Source: Pedobacter sp. BAL39
GTDB taxonomy: Bacteria; Bacteroidota; Bacteroidia; Sphingobacteriales; Sphingobacteriaceae
Assembly (NCBI RefSeq): GCF_000170795.1
Contig: NZ_ABCM01000010.1
Span: 147,748 to 211,747 of the forward strand
Direction of reading: 5' to 3'
DNA: 64,000 nt
Below, one piece after another: positions 18,492 to 27,535 of the stretch (positions within the stretch are counted from its first letter, which is position 1; the number at the start of each line of letters is the position of its first letter). The position numbers and the translations under genes were made by a program. Below the pieces are notes generated by a model. The model searched no databases. It was not told the origin of the DNA and worked only from the letters and a program-made list of their open reading frames with translations.

Positions 18492-19076
18492 ATGAATATC
18501 TTTAAACGCTACTCAAGGCTCATCAAAGACTGTAAGGCAAACGACAGGAAGGCTCAGGAGCAGCTCTACAAGTTATTCTATGGAGAAATGCTGCGCCTAT
18601 GCTATCGTTATCTTAAGTCAGACCTTCTCGCTAAGGAAGCACTCAACTCCGGATTTCTGAAGGTTTTTCAGCACATCATCAGCTTCGAACCACATAAGGG
18701 GGAACTTGGTGGCTGGATCAGGACCATAATGATCAGAAGCTGCATTGACCTTAGCCGCAAAGAAGCAAGATTCCGTGAAATCAACCTGCAGGCCGAAGAA
18801 TATAGCGAAGACTTGCCAGCCCCCGAAATATTAAACAAACTGTACGCGGAAGATCTGCTCAATTACATCAGAAAGCTGCCCACCGCGACTCAACTGGTGT
18901 TCAACCTATCGGTTATTGATGGTTATTCACACAAAGAAATAGGAGCGCAAATGAACATCGGAGAAAGCACCTCCCGATGGCACCTTTCAGAAGCAAAGAA
19001 AATATTAAGAGGACTACTGGAACCACAACAGTTATCCCAGGATCAACCAACTGAAAAAAACAAAAAAACAACATGA
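18492..19076 (+). CDS. ECF-type RNA polymerase sigma-70 factor
   Basis: A 194-aa ECF sigma factor. Region 2 covers about residues 20-90 (EQLYKLFYGEMLRLCYRYLK, GGWIRTIMIRSCIDLSRK) and region 4 about 120-175 (LPTATQLVFNLSVIDGYSHK, EIGAQMNIGESTSRWHLSEA). Its stop overlaps the start of the next gene (ATGA), so the two are co-translated, as is usual for a sigma factor and its membrane partner. Confidence 0.9.
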   Translation: MNIFKRYSRLIKDCKANDRKAQEQLYKLFYGEMLRLCYRYLKSDLLAKEALNSGFLKVFQHIISFEPHKGELGGWIRTIMIRSCIDLSRKEARFREINLQAEEYSEDLPAPEILNKLYAEDLLNYIRKLPTATQLVFNLSVIDGYSHKEIGAQMNIGESTSRWHLSEAKKILRGLLEPQQLSQDQPTEKNKKTT

Positions 19077-20494
19077 GCAATTCAGCATGGTATCGCAAAA
19101 TATGGCAGCGCAAACTCAACAACCTGCCGATAAAGGAATCCGCGGATTCCAGCTGGACGGCTATGCAGCAGATCCTGGATGTGTATATACCCTCTACCGG
19201 GAAGAGCCTTCCCACACCTAAAACTTTAGGATCAAAATTCATCAACGTTTTAACATACGCCCTTCCCGCAACATCCATCCTCCTTGGGATCACTTATTTT
19301 TTAATTTTCCACCAACCACAACAATTAAAAACACCTGCAAAAACAGCACTTCGTCAACAAAACCAAAAAACCGAAACAACAACAACAACAGATCTCCCCA
19401 GAATTGAGGATCGCCTTCATCAGGAAAAACATGTTAAAGATCAGGATCATACAAAAGGTCAAACGGCAGCAATAACACCAACATCAAAAGTAAGTGCACT
19501 TCAAAATCATTCCGGAAAGATTTTTGAACAAGCTGCCGAAGAACAGAGACAGGCCAGCAGCGTCTCAGGAAGGAAATCCCTGTCCGTACCCAGAGACAAT
19601 GTAGACATTGAACGCAATACTCCGCAGCTCAGCATCGGGCTCAATAAAAGTAAACATCTCCAAACAGAAGAAACTGTCAAAGAAAACACCAAAAGTCAAC
19701 AGGCCGGAAACAAAGGCAACGAAACGATTGGAGATACAACACACATGGGCAACCACACTACAGCATTAACAAACACGGGGCTAAACGTCCTGAACAAACA
19801 GACAGAAACAGAAGTTTCAGAAAAACGAAACAAGGTTAAGAAGGTAAAGGCGCTCGCAGCAAAAACCTCAAAAAACCATGTAGTTAAAAATAAAAAAGCA
19901 AAAAAGGAGCAGCTGGAAACACCAAAATACAACTATACCCTGGAGCTGGGCCTCAGCAAAAATGCCAGTCATACAGGCTTTCAGATTGGAGCCATCGCCG
20001 CTTACAGAATTAACACCCGGTGGATAATACAATCCGGGTTGAGGCTAAATACATCAAGAAGTTTTTCCGGAAACTATACACTCTCCAGTTATTTTCGACC
20101 CGATTCTATGCCGGCATTTAAATTCAGCGACACCCGAAAACTTGTTGTGGCAGACATCCCACTACTACTGGAATACAAGCTATCAAAGGCCATCAGCCTG
20201 AAAGCAGGACCGCTGTTAAGCATACCTTTGTCCAAATCAGGATTTAAGCTGGGTACTATAGAGAAAGTTACGGATACACTCATGAACACTAAAAACTTTA
20301 TGCAACAGCTGCAGAACACAAAAATAAACAGTGTAAATATTGGATTTAGCATCGGCACCAGCTTTCATATCCGGCAATTCGATATCAATACAAGATATGA
20401 ATGGCTAAGTCCCTACAGCTTCAGCAATCCCCTCGGATCTTTTAAGCACGACTTCAAAATCTTTCAAATTGGAATTGGCTATAGGTTTAAATAA
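19073..20494 (+). CDS. Trans-envelope protein: membrane-anchored N terminus, long linker, C-terminal beta-barrel
   Basis: A 473-aa protein in three parts. Residues 1-55 are cytoplasmic in character, about 56-79 form one transmembrane helix, and 80-285 are a low-complexity linker rich in Lys, Gln, Thr and Asn. Residues about 286-473 look like a PorT-type outer-membrane barrel (LELGLSKNASHTGFQIGAIA through FQIGIGYRFK). It is translationally coupled to the ECF sigma gene. I infer that the short N terminus holds the sigma factor and the barrel sits in or at the outer membrane, but no zinc-finger or other known anti-sigma motif is visible. Confidence 0.8.
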   Translation: MSNSAWYRKIWQRKLNNLPIKESADSSWTAMQQILDVYIPSTGKSLPTPKTLGSKFINVLTYALPATSILLGITYFLIFHQPQQLKTPAKTALRQQNQKTETTTTTDLPRIEDRLHQEKHVKDQDHTKGQTAAITPTSKVSALQNHSGKIFEQAAEEQRQASSVSGRKSLSVPRDNVDIERNTPQLSIGLNKSKHLQTEETVKENTKSQQAGNKGNETIGDTTHMGNHTTALTNTGLNVLNKQTETEVSEKRNKVKKVKALAAKTSKNHVVKNKKAKKEQLETPKYNYTLELGLSKNASHTGFQIGAIAAYRINTRWIIQSGLRLNTSRSFSGNYTLSSYFRPDSMPAFKFSDTRKLVVADIPLLLEYKLSKAISLKAGPLLSIPLSKSGFKLGTIEKVTDTLMNTKNFMQQLQNTKINSVNIGFSIGTSFHIRQFDINTRYEWLSPYSFSNPLGSFKHDFKIFQIGIGYRFK

Positions 20495-20697
20495 AGTAGT
20501 CTTCCTACTTAAGACAACAAGTCAGCACATTTGAAATGTATTCAGGACAATGGCCAGCATCAACAATACACACAAAAGAGGCCTCCGTCGATTCTTTCCG
20601 AAGCTTCATCGTCTGACAGCTCCTATCCGTAGATTAACACTTAATTTGACCATGCCGCGGCATGTCCTTTGAACTACTCCTGGCAAATACACACATT

Positions 20698-21195
20698 ATG
20701 AAAAGAATCATCTTAGCTGTAGTTTTCGGAGTAGCTTCGTTAAGCAGCATCAGCACTAAAGCGCAGGTTAGCTTAAGCATCAATATCGGTTCGCAGCCAC
20801 AATGGGGTCCTTCAGGATACAATCATGTAGACTACTATTACCTGCCAGACATCGAAGCATATTACCATGTGCCCGACAAACAATACATCTATATGGAAAA
20901 TGGAAGATGGACGAGAGCAAATGTCCTGCCTTCAAGATATAGAAACTATGATTTGTATAAAGGATATAAAGTGGTGATGAACAACCCAAAACCCTACCTC
21001 TCTCACCGGAATAATGTAAAGCAGTACAGCAGGTATAAAGGAGGAAGAACAACTCAACTAGTGATTCGCGATAGCAGAAAGTCTAACGACCGTAATTACA
21101 AGAACAACAACGATAAGAATAAAAAATCCAACGATCGTGATCAGAGGCCAGACCGCAGAAGCAGCGATACCAGAACTGCCAGACGCGGCAAATAG
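20698..21195 (+). CDS. Small secreted protein with basic, low-complexity C terminus
   Basis: A 165-aa exported protein. I start it at the ATG at 20698, which gives a signal peptide (MKRIILAVVFGVASLSSIST, cleavage near KAQ); the open frame 12 codons upstream adds nothing signal-like. The middle part is Tyr-rich (NHVDYYYLPDIEAYYHVPDK). The last 50 residues are dominated by Lys, Arg, Asn, Asp and Ser. Similar small Bacteroidota envelope proteins exist, but no function is known to me. A strong bidirectional terminator follows. Confidence 0.75.
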   Translation: MKRIILAVVFGVASLSSISTKAQVSLSINIGSQPQWGPSGYNHVDYYYLPDIEAYYHVPDKQYIYMENGRWTRANVLPSRYRNYDLYKGYKVVMNNPKPYLSHRNNVKQYSRYKGGRTTQLVIRDSRKSNDRNYKNNNDKNKKSNDRDQRPDRRSSDTRTARRGK

Positions 21196-21200
21196 ATGCA

Positions 21201-21252
21201 CCTAAAAAAACAGAAGGGCGACACAAATAAGTGTTGCTCTTCTGTTTTTAGG
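21201..21252. terminator. Bidirectional Rho-independent terminator
   Basis: A long stem flanked by A and T runs: CCTAAAAA with TTTTTAGG on the outside, CAGAAG with CTTCTG and GACAC with GTGTT inside, around the loop AAATAA. It lies 5 nt after the stop at 21195 and could work in both directions. Confidence 0.9.
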
Positions 21253-21397
21253 TTAGCATGTCAACACTTAATCTGCACACAGGTGACTATATCTGCGTAC
21301 GTGCGCCAGAGTTGCTTCATTATCAAATCATCAGCTTAGAGCGCTTTTTTTTAAATAGTAAATCGTTAAATTGCTGATTCCTTAAAATCATACAGCA

Positions 21398-22525
21398 ATG
21401 CGAATTACTGAAATTTGTAAAAAAGTGAGCCTATACATTGGCATGATAACAATTCTGACAATAATCGCCCTTTACAGTAGCGCCCAGGAATCCAATAAAA
21501 TAGCCAAGCTGAACGTAGCATTGGCAGGCTTAAGCCATGATCACGTCAATCTAATCATGGACAGCTATGTAAAAGGTGAGGTCAACATCATCGGCATTGC
21601 TGAGACAGATCAGAATCTGGTGAAGCGATTTAAAAAACGGGCAAATCTACCCGACTCAATTTTCTACAATCAGTTGAACACATTGCTGGCGCAGAAAAAA
21701 CCGGACATCGTACTCGCTTTTAACTCGATAGAGGATCACCTCGCAGTGGTAGAAACCGCAGCTCCGCTAGGTATATCCGTTATGGTAGAAAAACCCCTGG
21801 CAGTTTCTGTTGAACATGCGGAACGTATGGCAAAACTGGCAAGACAATACAAAATCCAGCTGCTGACAAATTACGAAACGACATGGTACGCAAGCAACCA
21901 GGAAGCCTACGCCAAGGTGAAAAATGAAAAGTCCATCGGGGAACTACGAAAAATGATTGTGCATGACGGCCATAACGGTCCTAAAGAAATCGGTTGCAGC
22001 AAAGAATTTGTAAGCTGGTTAACTGACCCCGTCAAAAATGGTGGCGGGGCGATTATCGATTTCGGCTGTTACGGCGCCAACCTGATGACCTGGCTGATGG
22101 ATGGAAAAGCCCCTCTATCGGTTACCGCCGTCACCAAACAGATCAAAAAAGAGATGTACCCAAATGTAGATGATGATGCCACTATTGTTTTGGAATATCC
22201 TGATGCTACAGGGATTATCGAAGCCTCCTGGAACTGGCCTTTTAACATTAAGGATATGGAACTTTTTGGCCAGACCGGATATGTTCAGGCTGTCGACGCC
22301 AACACACTACGCATCAAGGAAAAAGGACAAAGTGAATACCAAATGAAGACGGCGAAACCGCTGGAGCAATCTTTCCGCAGCTACCTGGATTACCTGTCTG
22401 CAGTATTGAAGAATGAAATCAAGCCTGGCAATGACCTTTCCTCGCTTGAGAACAATCTCATCGTCGTGCGCATACTGGAAGCAGCAAAACGCTCTGCAAA
22501 AGAAGGAAAAAAAATAATGCTCTGA
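21398..22525 (+). CDS. Exported Gfo/Idh/MocA-family oxidoreductase
   Basis: A 375-aa NAD(P)-dependent oxidoreductase of the Gfo/Idh/MocA family with an N-terminal signal peptide or anchor (about residues 1-30, ending SAQES). The Rossmann region is LNVALAGLSHDHVN, in which the usual Gly-rich turn is modified. The family hallmark EKP is present in MVEKPLAVSVEHAE, and the C-terminal domain includes IDFGCYGANLMTWLMDG. Exported members in Bacteroidota are linked to sugar metabolism. It begins a small carbohydrate cluster with an isomerase-like gene, an AraC regulator and a GH43 gene. Confidence 0.85.
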   Translation: MRITEICKKVSLYIGMITILTIIALYSSAQESNKIAKLNVALAGLSHDHVNLIMDSYVKGEVNIIGIAETDQNLVKRFKKRANLPDSIFYNQLNTLLAQKKPDIVLAFNSIEDHLAVVETAAPLGISVMVEKPLAVSVEHAERMAKLARQYKIQLLTNYETTWYASNQEAYAKVKNEKSIGELRKMIVHDGHNGPKEIGCSKEFVSWLTDPVKNGGGAIIDFGCYGANLMTWLMDGKAPLSVTAVTKQIKKEMYPNVDDDATIVLEYPDATGIIEASWNWPFNIKDMELFGQTGYVQAVDANTLRIKEKGQSEYQMKTAKPLEQSFRSYLDYLSAVLKNEIKPGNDLSSLENNLIVVRILEAAKRSAKEGKKIML

Positions 22526-22573
22526 GCGGGCTACTTCCATCTGTATATACTTACCTAAAATTCCTTATACAAA

Positions 22574-22855
22574 ATGAGAAAATGTCTACTTCTGCTGATA
22601 GTAGTATGCCTGATGGCGTCATTTAAACCAGCAAAGATAACCTGGCTGGCCATTGGCGATTCCATCACATACCTCAATGACCATCCTTCCGAAACGGGCA
22701 ACCGTGTTTCAAAAGGCTATCTCACGAGAGTGACCGATCAACTGTCAGGTATTACTTACATTAACAAGGGATATAATGGATGGACATCTGGTGGAATCGC
22801 TGCGGAAATAGGATACCCCACCATATCTGCCGAGACTGCGGCATTTTATCATTAA
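22574..22855 (+). pseudogene. Truncated SGNH/GDSL-type hydrolase
   Basis: A 93-codon frame with a signal-like N terminus (MRKCLLLLIVVCLMASFKPA) and block I of SGNH hydrolases (WLAIGDSITYLND), continuing through NKGYNGWTSGGIA. The frame then stops, although family members are normally about 200 aa or more and need a block III Gly-x-Asn and a block V Asp-x-x-His. None of these can be seen in the 97 bp before the next gene. It is most simply the 5-prime remnant of a deleted gene, unless it is kept as a short exported peptide. Confidence 0.7.
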
Positions 22856-22904
22856 TGATATTGTTTTGATCAAATAAGATAAGAAATGCAGTTTTTTGCA
22901 GACC

Positions 22905-22912
22905 TATATTTG
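22905..22912 (+). promoter_or_regulatory. -7 promoter box of the isomerase-like gene
   Basis: TATATTTG matches the Bacteroidota -7 consensus TAnnTTTG and lies 40 nt before the ATG at 22953. No TTG is seen 17-23 bp upstream. It suggests that the gene has its own promoter downstream of the truncated hydrolase. Confidence 0.45.
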
Positions 22913-22952
22913 ATTTGAGCCTTAAAAAGCAACATGAGGCCTGAAAACAATT

Positions 22953-24413
22953 ATGAGTAGTCAAAAAGAGAACAAACCTGCCACTGGCGATCATCAGCTT
23001 AAAATCGGACTTTTTGGTATAGGACTTGACACCTACTGGAACCAGTTCAAAGGATTAAAACCGAGGCTGGAAGGCTACCTTGATATTGTAGAATCGAAGA
23101 TTAAAGCCATCAACGGATCGGTACTGAACCTTGGGCTGATCGATACGGTAAACAAAGCTTTTGAGGCAGGACATCAATTCCGCAGTGCAGATGTAGACCT
23201 CATTTTTCTTTATGTTACGACCTACTCCCTCTCTGCAACGGTGCTTCCGGTTATACAAAGGGCGGGTGTTCCTGTCATTGTGCTAAACCTTTCCCCGGAA
23301 GCCTCCATTGATTATAAAAACTTCAATGCCATGAACGACCGGACACTGATGACTGGTGAATGGCTTGCACACTGTTCTTCCTGCGCAGTTCCGGAGATCT
23401 CCAATGTTTTCAGAAGAGCAGGTATCCCCTTTTATGAAGTCACAGGTATGCTGCATCAGGACCCGGAATGCTGGAATGAAATCGAGGAATGGATCGCGGC
23501 GGCAAACGTTGCAAACATCATGTTTCATAACAGAATGGGCTGTATTGGTCATTACTACAGTGGTATGCTGGATATTTATACTGACCTGACGCAGCAGCTG
23601 GCAACATTCGGCGGACATATGGAGATGATTGAGGTGGATGAACTTTCCTGTTTACGGAAAGAGGTCACACCGTCGGCAATAGTCGAGCGTGTAAAATATA
23701 TTCGTGAACAATTTGATGTTGCTCCCGATAGCAGCGAACAGCACCTGGAATCTGCAGCCTGCACATCGCTCGCATTGGACATGCTTACAGTGAAATACAA
23801 TTTAGGGTCAATAGCCTATTATTACAAAGGTACCGGAAATCCGGATCATGAGGAGACGATTAGCTCCATCATCATTGGCAGCTCCATGCTCACAGCCCGG
23901 GGAATTCCCGTTGCCGGAGAATATGAGATCAAGAACGCACAAGCCATGAAGATCATGGATAGCTTTGGCGCGGGAGGGTCCTTCACTGAATATTATGCCA
24001 TGGACTTTAAAGATGATGTAGTACTGATGGGCCATGATGGCCCGGGGCATATCCGCATTGCGGAGGGAAAAACCAAGGTAAAACCTTTAAAGGAATACCA
24101 TGGCAAAGTGGGCAGCGGTTTATCCGTAGAGATGTCCGTAAAAAATGGATCGGTCACCCTACTGTCAGTCGTGCAGAAAGCCGATGGACAGTTGATGCTC
24201 CTGATTGCCGAAGGTCATTCCGTACCAGGACCGATACTTGAAATCGGCAATACCAACAGCCGCTATCAGTTCAGCATTGGCGCCCGGAAGTTCGTAAATG
24301 TATGGAACAGCCATGGGCCCGCACACCATTGTGCCATAGGCATAGGACACATTGCCTCAAAGATTGTAAAACTAGGCCGTCTACTAAATATTCAAACGAT
24401 TCAGGTTTGCTAG
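22953..24413 (+). CDS. L-fucose/L-arabinose isomerase-family protein
   Basis: A 486-aa protein with the layout of the fucose/arabinose isomerase superfamily. It has an N-terminal alpha/beta part (LKIGLFGIGLDTYWNQFKGL, DLIFLYVTTYSLSATVLPVI), a middle domain (FHNRMGCIGHYYSGMLDIYT) and a C-terminal part with MGHDGPGHIRIAEGK and VWNSHGPAHHCAIGIGHIAS. Family members interconvert aldoses and ketoses using a divalent metal. I cannot assign all metal ligands, so the exact sugar and even isomerase activity stay open. It is followed by an AraC regulator. Confidence 0.8.
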   Translation: MSSQKENKPATGDHQLKIGLFGIGLDTYWNQFKGLKPRLEGYLDIVESKIKAINGSVLNLGLIDTVNKAFEAGHQFRSADVDLIFLYVTTYSLSATVLPVIQRAGVPVIVLNLSPEASIDYKNFNAMNDRTLMTGEWLAHCSSCAVPEISNVFRRAGIPFYEVTGMLHQDPECWNEIEEWIAAANVANIMFHNRMGCIGHYYSGMLDIYTDLTQQLATFGGHMEMIEVDELSCLRKEVTPSAIVERVKYIREQFDVAPDSSEQHLESAACTSLALDMLTVKYNLGSIAYYYKGTGNPDHEETISSIIIGSSMLTARGIPVAGEYEIKNAQAMKIMDSFGAGGSFTEYYAMDFKDDVVLMGHDGPGHIRIAEGKTKVKPLKEYHGKVGSGLSVEMSVKNGSVTLLSVVQKADGQLMLLIAEGHSVPGPILEIGNTNSRYQFSIGARKFVNVWNSHGPAHHCAIGIGHIASKIVKLGRLLNIQTIQVC

Positions 24414-24491
24414 ATGCTGTAATCCTAACATTTTTATTTATATTATGTCCGCTTTCCAGTTGTATTTAGTTTAACCAGCTACTTGATTGCT

Positions 24492-25412
24492 ATGGAGCCC
24501 TATCGTAAATATTTCAGTTCGGACCAGCTCGCCTATTTAGAGGAGTCACAGCCCAACTTCGGCGTGAACATCTTAAATGTAGGCCATAACATCCATCCTG
24601 GAAAATTAAAATATCCGGATCCCCACCATCCCAATTTATACTGTTTTGACTGGTCGAAGGGACGTATATTGGAGGAATACCAGCTGATCTATATCGCAAA
24701 GGGCAGCGGCACATTCGAGAGCGAACAGGTCGGCAGTGTTGTCGTACATCCGGGCACCGTGCTACTCCTCTTTCCCAATATATGGCACCGGTACAAACCG
24801 CATGACGATGAAGGCTGGGAAGAATACTGGGTTGGGTTTAATGGCAGTTACGCCAGCTACCTGATGCAGCAGGATTGTTTCGATCCTCATGCTCCCCTGA
24901 TCCATATGGGTTTTAATTCGGAGTTCATCAATGTATTCATCAGGCTCATCGACACGCTTAAGTTTGAGGGTGTGGCCTTTGCGCAATTATCGTCCAGCCT
25001 GACCACTCAGCTACTTGGACTGGTCTATGCTTCTGCCCTTCAAAAGGAGAAAGTAATGGACAGAAAAGAGCAGGTGATCAATAACATCAGGTATAAAATA
25101 CATGAGAACCTGTCCAATTGTGCCACCCTGGAAGAACTGGCATCGCAGCACAATGTAAGTTATGCCTGGTTTAGGAAGACTTTCAAGGAAGTTGTAGGTG
25201 TCTCTCCAGGCCAATATCAGCTCAACCTTAAGCTGGAAAAGGCTGCCCGCATGATCCGCGAAACACAAATGTCCATTTCCGAGATTGCCTTCGTCAATGG
25301 TTTTGTGTCTGAGCACCATTTCTCCAAGATTTTCAAGAAGAAGATGGGAGTTTCGCCATCAGCGTACAAACATCAGAATCAAAGCAGTCAGAACAATAGC
25401 CAAAAGATATAA
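24492..25412 (+). CDS. AraC-family transcriptional regulator
   Basis: A 306-aa regulator with an N-terminal cupin-like sensing domain (LEEYQLIYIAKGSGTFESEQ, HPGTVLLLFPNIWHRYKPHD) and a C-terminal double helix-turn-helix (CATLEELASQHNVSYAWFRK, then MSISEIAFVNGFVSEHHFSK). I use the ATG at 24492 rather than a TTG three codons earlier. It sits between the isomerase-like gene and the convergent GH43 gene, and probably controls this carbohydrate cluster. Confidence 0.92.
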   Translation: MEPYRKYFSSDQLAYLEESQPNFGVNILNVGHNIHPGKLKYPDPHHPNLYCFDWSKGRILEEYQLIYIAKGSGTFESEQVGSVVVHPGTVLLLFPNIWHRYKPHDDEGWEEYWVGFNGSYASYLMQQDCFDPHAPLIHMGFNSEFINVFIRLIDTLKFEGVAFAQLSSSLTTQLLGLVYASALQKEKVMDRKEQVINNIRYKIHENLSNCATLEELASQHNVSYAWFRKTFKEVVGVSPGQYQLNLKLEKAARMIRETQMSISEIAFVNGFVSEHHFSKIFKKKMGVSPSAYKHQNQSSQNNSQKI

Positions 25413-25469
25413 GAATAAACGACACGTCCTGGTACGCTGTTATTAAGGGTAGCGTGGTGTATACTGTTA

Positions 25470-27089
25470 CTAGTCATTCGTCTTCTTCCCTTTTATAGTA
25501 GTAAAAAATTTTAAGGCCCTGTTTTTTTCGGGCACGAAATTCGATCCCTTATCTATACTCACCGCTGTTCCTGAAGTTACATTTTTGAGATCATCTTTAT
25601 ACAAAATTCCATAATTACCAACACTGGATTCTGTTTTTATTACAAACGCATATCTCTGTCCCGCGACAACATTAATATTCGGGTTTATTTCCAGATTCAC
25701 CGGCGACCAGCTGATGTTATCGGCAGCAATTTCATAAATACTCAACGCATCGCCGACAGGTTTCAACGCTGCGTCAGCCTTGTAAAGTTCAATGTTTAAG
25801 GCCGCATCAGGATAATGATTTTTGAAGGCCGTAACGGAGATGCCATTTAATATGCCTGTCCGTTTCACCACAAAACCCTGACTGCGCTGTAGTGAATCCG
25901 TAATATCTTCTTTCCATTTAAAATCTTTGATACCCGAAGTATAATCCAGGTCTTTGATGGCTTCCTGTTTTCCTGCTGATCCTCTGGCAAGAGCAAGCTC
26001 AAAATCATTCTGACAAACCATTGGCTGTATGGAACCATCTTCTCCAAAGACAAGCGGTGCCCAATAATAGTTAGCCAGCGACTCATTCTTAGCAGCATTG
26101 TTCCAGAGATCACTACCATAAAGAAAGATTGTACCTGAGCTCAGCGCTATTGGCGATACAAATGAAGGCTGTCCTCCGCAGGAATTATTGCTGATGTGGA
26201 TACCCTCCGACCAAGGCCCTAAGGGAGATTTTGCCATACGGTAAGAGGTGCCCGTACCAGAACAATATCCACAGTTTGGATCAGAGTAAGTCAGGTAATA
26301 AATGCCTTTACGGAGAAAAAGAGAAGGGGCCTCTGTGCTTCCCGGAGTGATGGACTTCACACATTCTCCTGTACCTGTCAGGTAATCATCACTCAGCTTC
26401 TCAATGACAATCGTTCCCTTAGTGCGCCAATCTGTAAATGCCAGATATCCGGTACCATCCTGATCCACAAAAGTATCATGGTCGCCATTATTCAGTCCAG
26501 CCGCTGGAGCGTCTGAATTCACGGCAAGTTTAGGCTCTGCAACTTCTACAAAGGGCCCTAACGGACTTTTACTGGTAAACACCCTGAATCCAGAAACATT
26601 ATCATATACATTGATCCACAACACATATAAACCCGTTTTCTTATTAAAAACTACGTGCGGACGAAAACACCCGTAAGTGTTGCCATTACATCTCGATTGC
26701 CACACCGGGGTTTTTGCATCAAACAAAAACCCTTTATCTGTCCAATGCACCATGTCTGTGGAGCTGTAAACTTTAAAACCACAAAAGGGCGCATCCTTTT
26801 TCCCCCATTGAAACCCACAACCGTAGCTCGTTCCATATAAGTAGTAAACACCGTCAAATACCGCAATTTCCCCATCATGTGCGTCAATTGCTTCACCTAA
26901 AGTGCTAAATCTGGTTACCTGCTCTCCTGTAGCATTGAAGTTCGTCAGCCTGGAAGTATACCCAGTTTTTGTTTTGCCCTTTGCCACCGTCTTTTTCGAC
27001 TGACTATAGGCTGTAGATGCACATACCTGGATGAATAGGCTACTCAGCAATAAAAAAAAGATGTTGGAAAGTTTTCTTTTGATGATCAT
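25470..27089 (-). CDS. Glycoside hydrolase family 43 protein (arabinosidase/xylosidase type)
   Basis: A 539-aa exported protein. The ATG at 27089 gives a signal peptide (MIIKRKLSNIFFLLLSSLFI, cleavage near AYSQ); the longer frame upstream is unlikely. The five-bladed propeller covers about residues 60-370. Candidate catalytic residues are the Asp in DGEIAVFDGVYYLYG, the Asp in GDHDTFVDQDGTGYLAF and the Glu in STEAPSLFLRKGIYYLTYSD. The last 150 residues form a beta-sandwich-like extension. The family acts on alpha-L-arabinofuranosides and beta-xylosides, and the specificity is not visible. Confidence 0.88.
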   Translation of the reverse strand: MIIKRKLSNIFFLLLSSLFIQVCASTAYSQSKKTVAKGKTKTGYTSRLTNFNATGEQVTRFSTLGEAIDAHDGEIAVFDGVYYLYGTSYGCGFQWGKKDAPFCGFKVYSSTDMVHWTDKGFLFDAKTPVWQSRCNGNTYGCFRPHVVFNKKTGLYVLWINVYDNVSGFRVFTSKSPLGPFVEVAEPKLAVNSDAPAAGLNNGDHDTFVDQDGTGYLAFTDWRTKGTIVIEKLSDDYLTGTGECVKSITPGSTEAPSLFLRKGIYYLTYSDPNCGYCSGTGTSYRMAKSPLGPWSEGIHISNNSCGGQPSFVSPIALSSGTIFLYGSDLWNNAAKNESLANYYWAPLVFGEDGSIQPMVCQNDFELALARGSAGKQEAIKDLDYTSGIKDFKWKEDITDSLQRSQGFVVKRTGILNGISVTAFKNHYPDAALNIELYKADAALKPVGDALSIYEIAADNISWSPVNLEINPNINVVAGQRYAFVIKTESSVGNYGILYKDDLKNVTSGTAVSIDKGSNFVPEKNRALKFFTTIKGKKTND

Positions 27090-27252
27090 GATGAAATCAG
27101 AATTATGGTTTGTCAGGTTAAAAACCAAATTTACCGGAATACGCATTTCAGGAACTGCATATTATGATAGAAGATTTATCTTTTTTGAGAGGAAAAAAGA
27201 AGACTGCCTGATGAAACTTTAGCTGATGTGTGGAACACATAGGAGAAAAAAG

Positions 27253-27335
27253 TGGGGAGAGAAGGATTCGAACCTTCGAAGTCTTGCGACAACAGAGTTA
27301 CAGTCTGTCCCATTTGGCCACTCTGGTATCTCCCC
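27253..27335 (-). tRNA. tRNA-Tyr (GTA)
   Basis: An 83-nt class II tRNA with a long variable arm. The acceptor stem GGGGAGA pairs with TCTCCCC, the T arm is GGTTCGAATCC, and the anticodon loop is CTGTAAC (GTA). CCA is not encoded. It lies in the 446-bp gap between the GH43 and CDF genes; I see nothing else in that gap. Confidence 0.96.
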
Positions 27336-27535
27336 ATCTTCAATATTTTAAGCTTTGTTCAGACGCTGTCCGAAAAATGACGAAAATAAATCCGTCTGCT
27401 TGCGGGCAAACATAATAAAAAGTATTCCTGTAACATAACATTAAAAACTAACTGACTACTTTTCAACAAGATTAAATTTTAAAAGCCCAAAATTACACTA
27501 ACAATGCACCATTATCATCCTTGAAGTACTTTAAC

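Noticed and set aside
20651..20664. 14-bp palindrome CATGCCGCGGCATG as an operator
   Set aside because: It is perfect, but it is isolated and has no clear promoter relation; I could not support a role.
22888..22900. TGCA-N5-TGCA motif similar to the inner arm at the GntP promoter
   Set aside because: Spacing to the -7 box and sequence differ; chance similarity in AT-rich DNA is likely.
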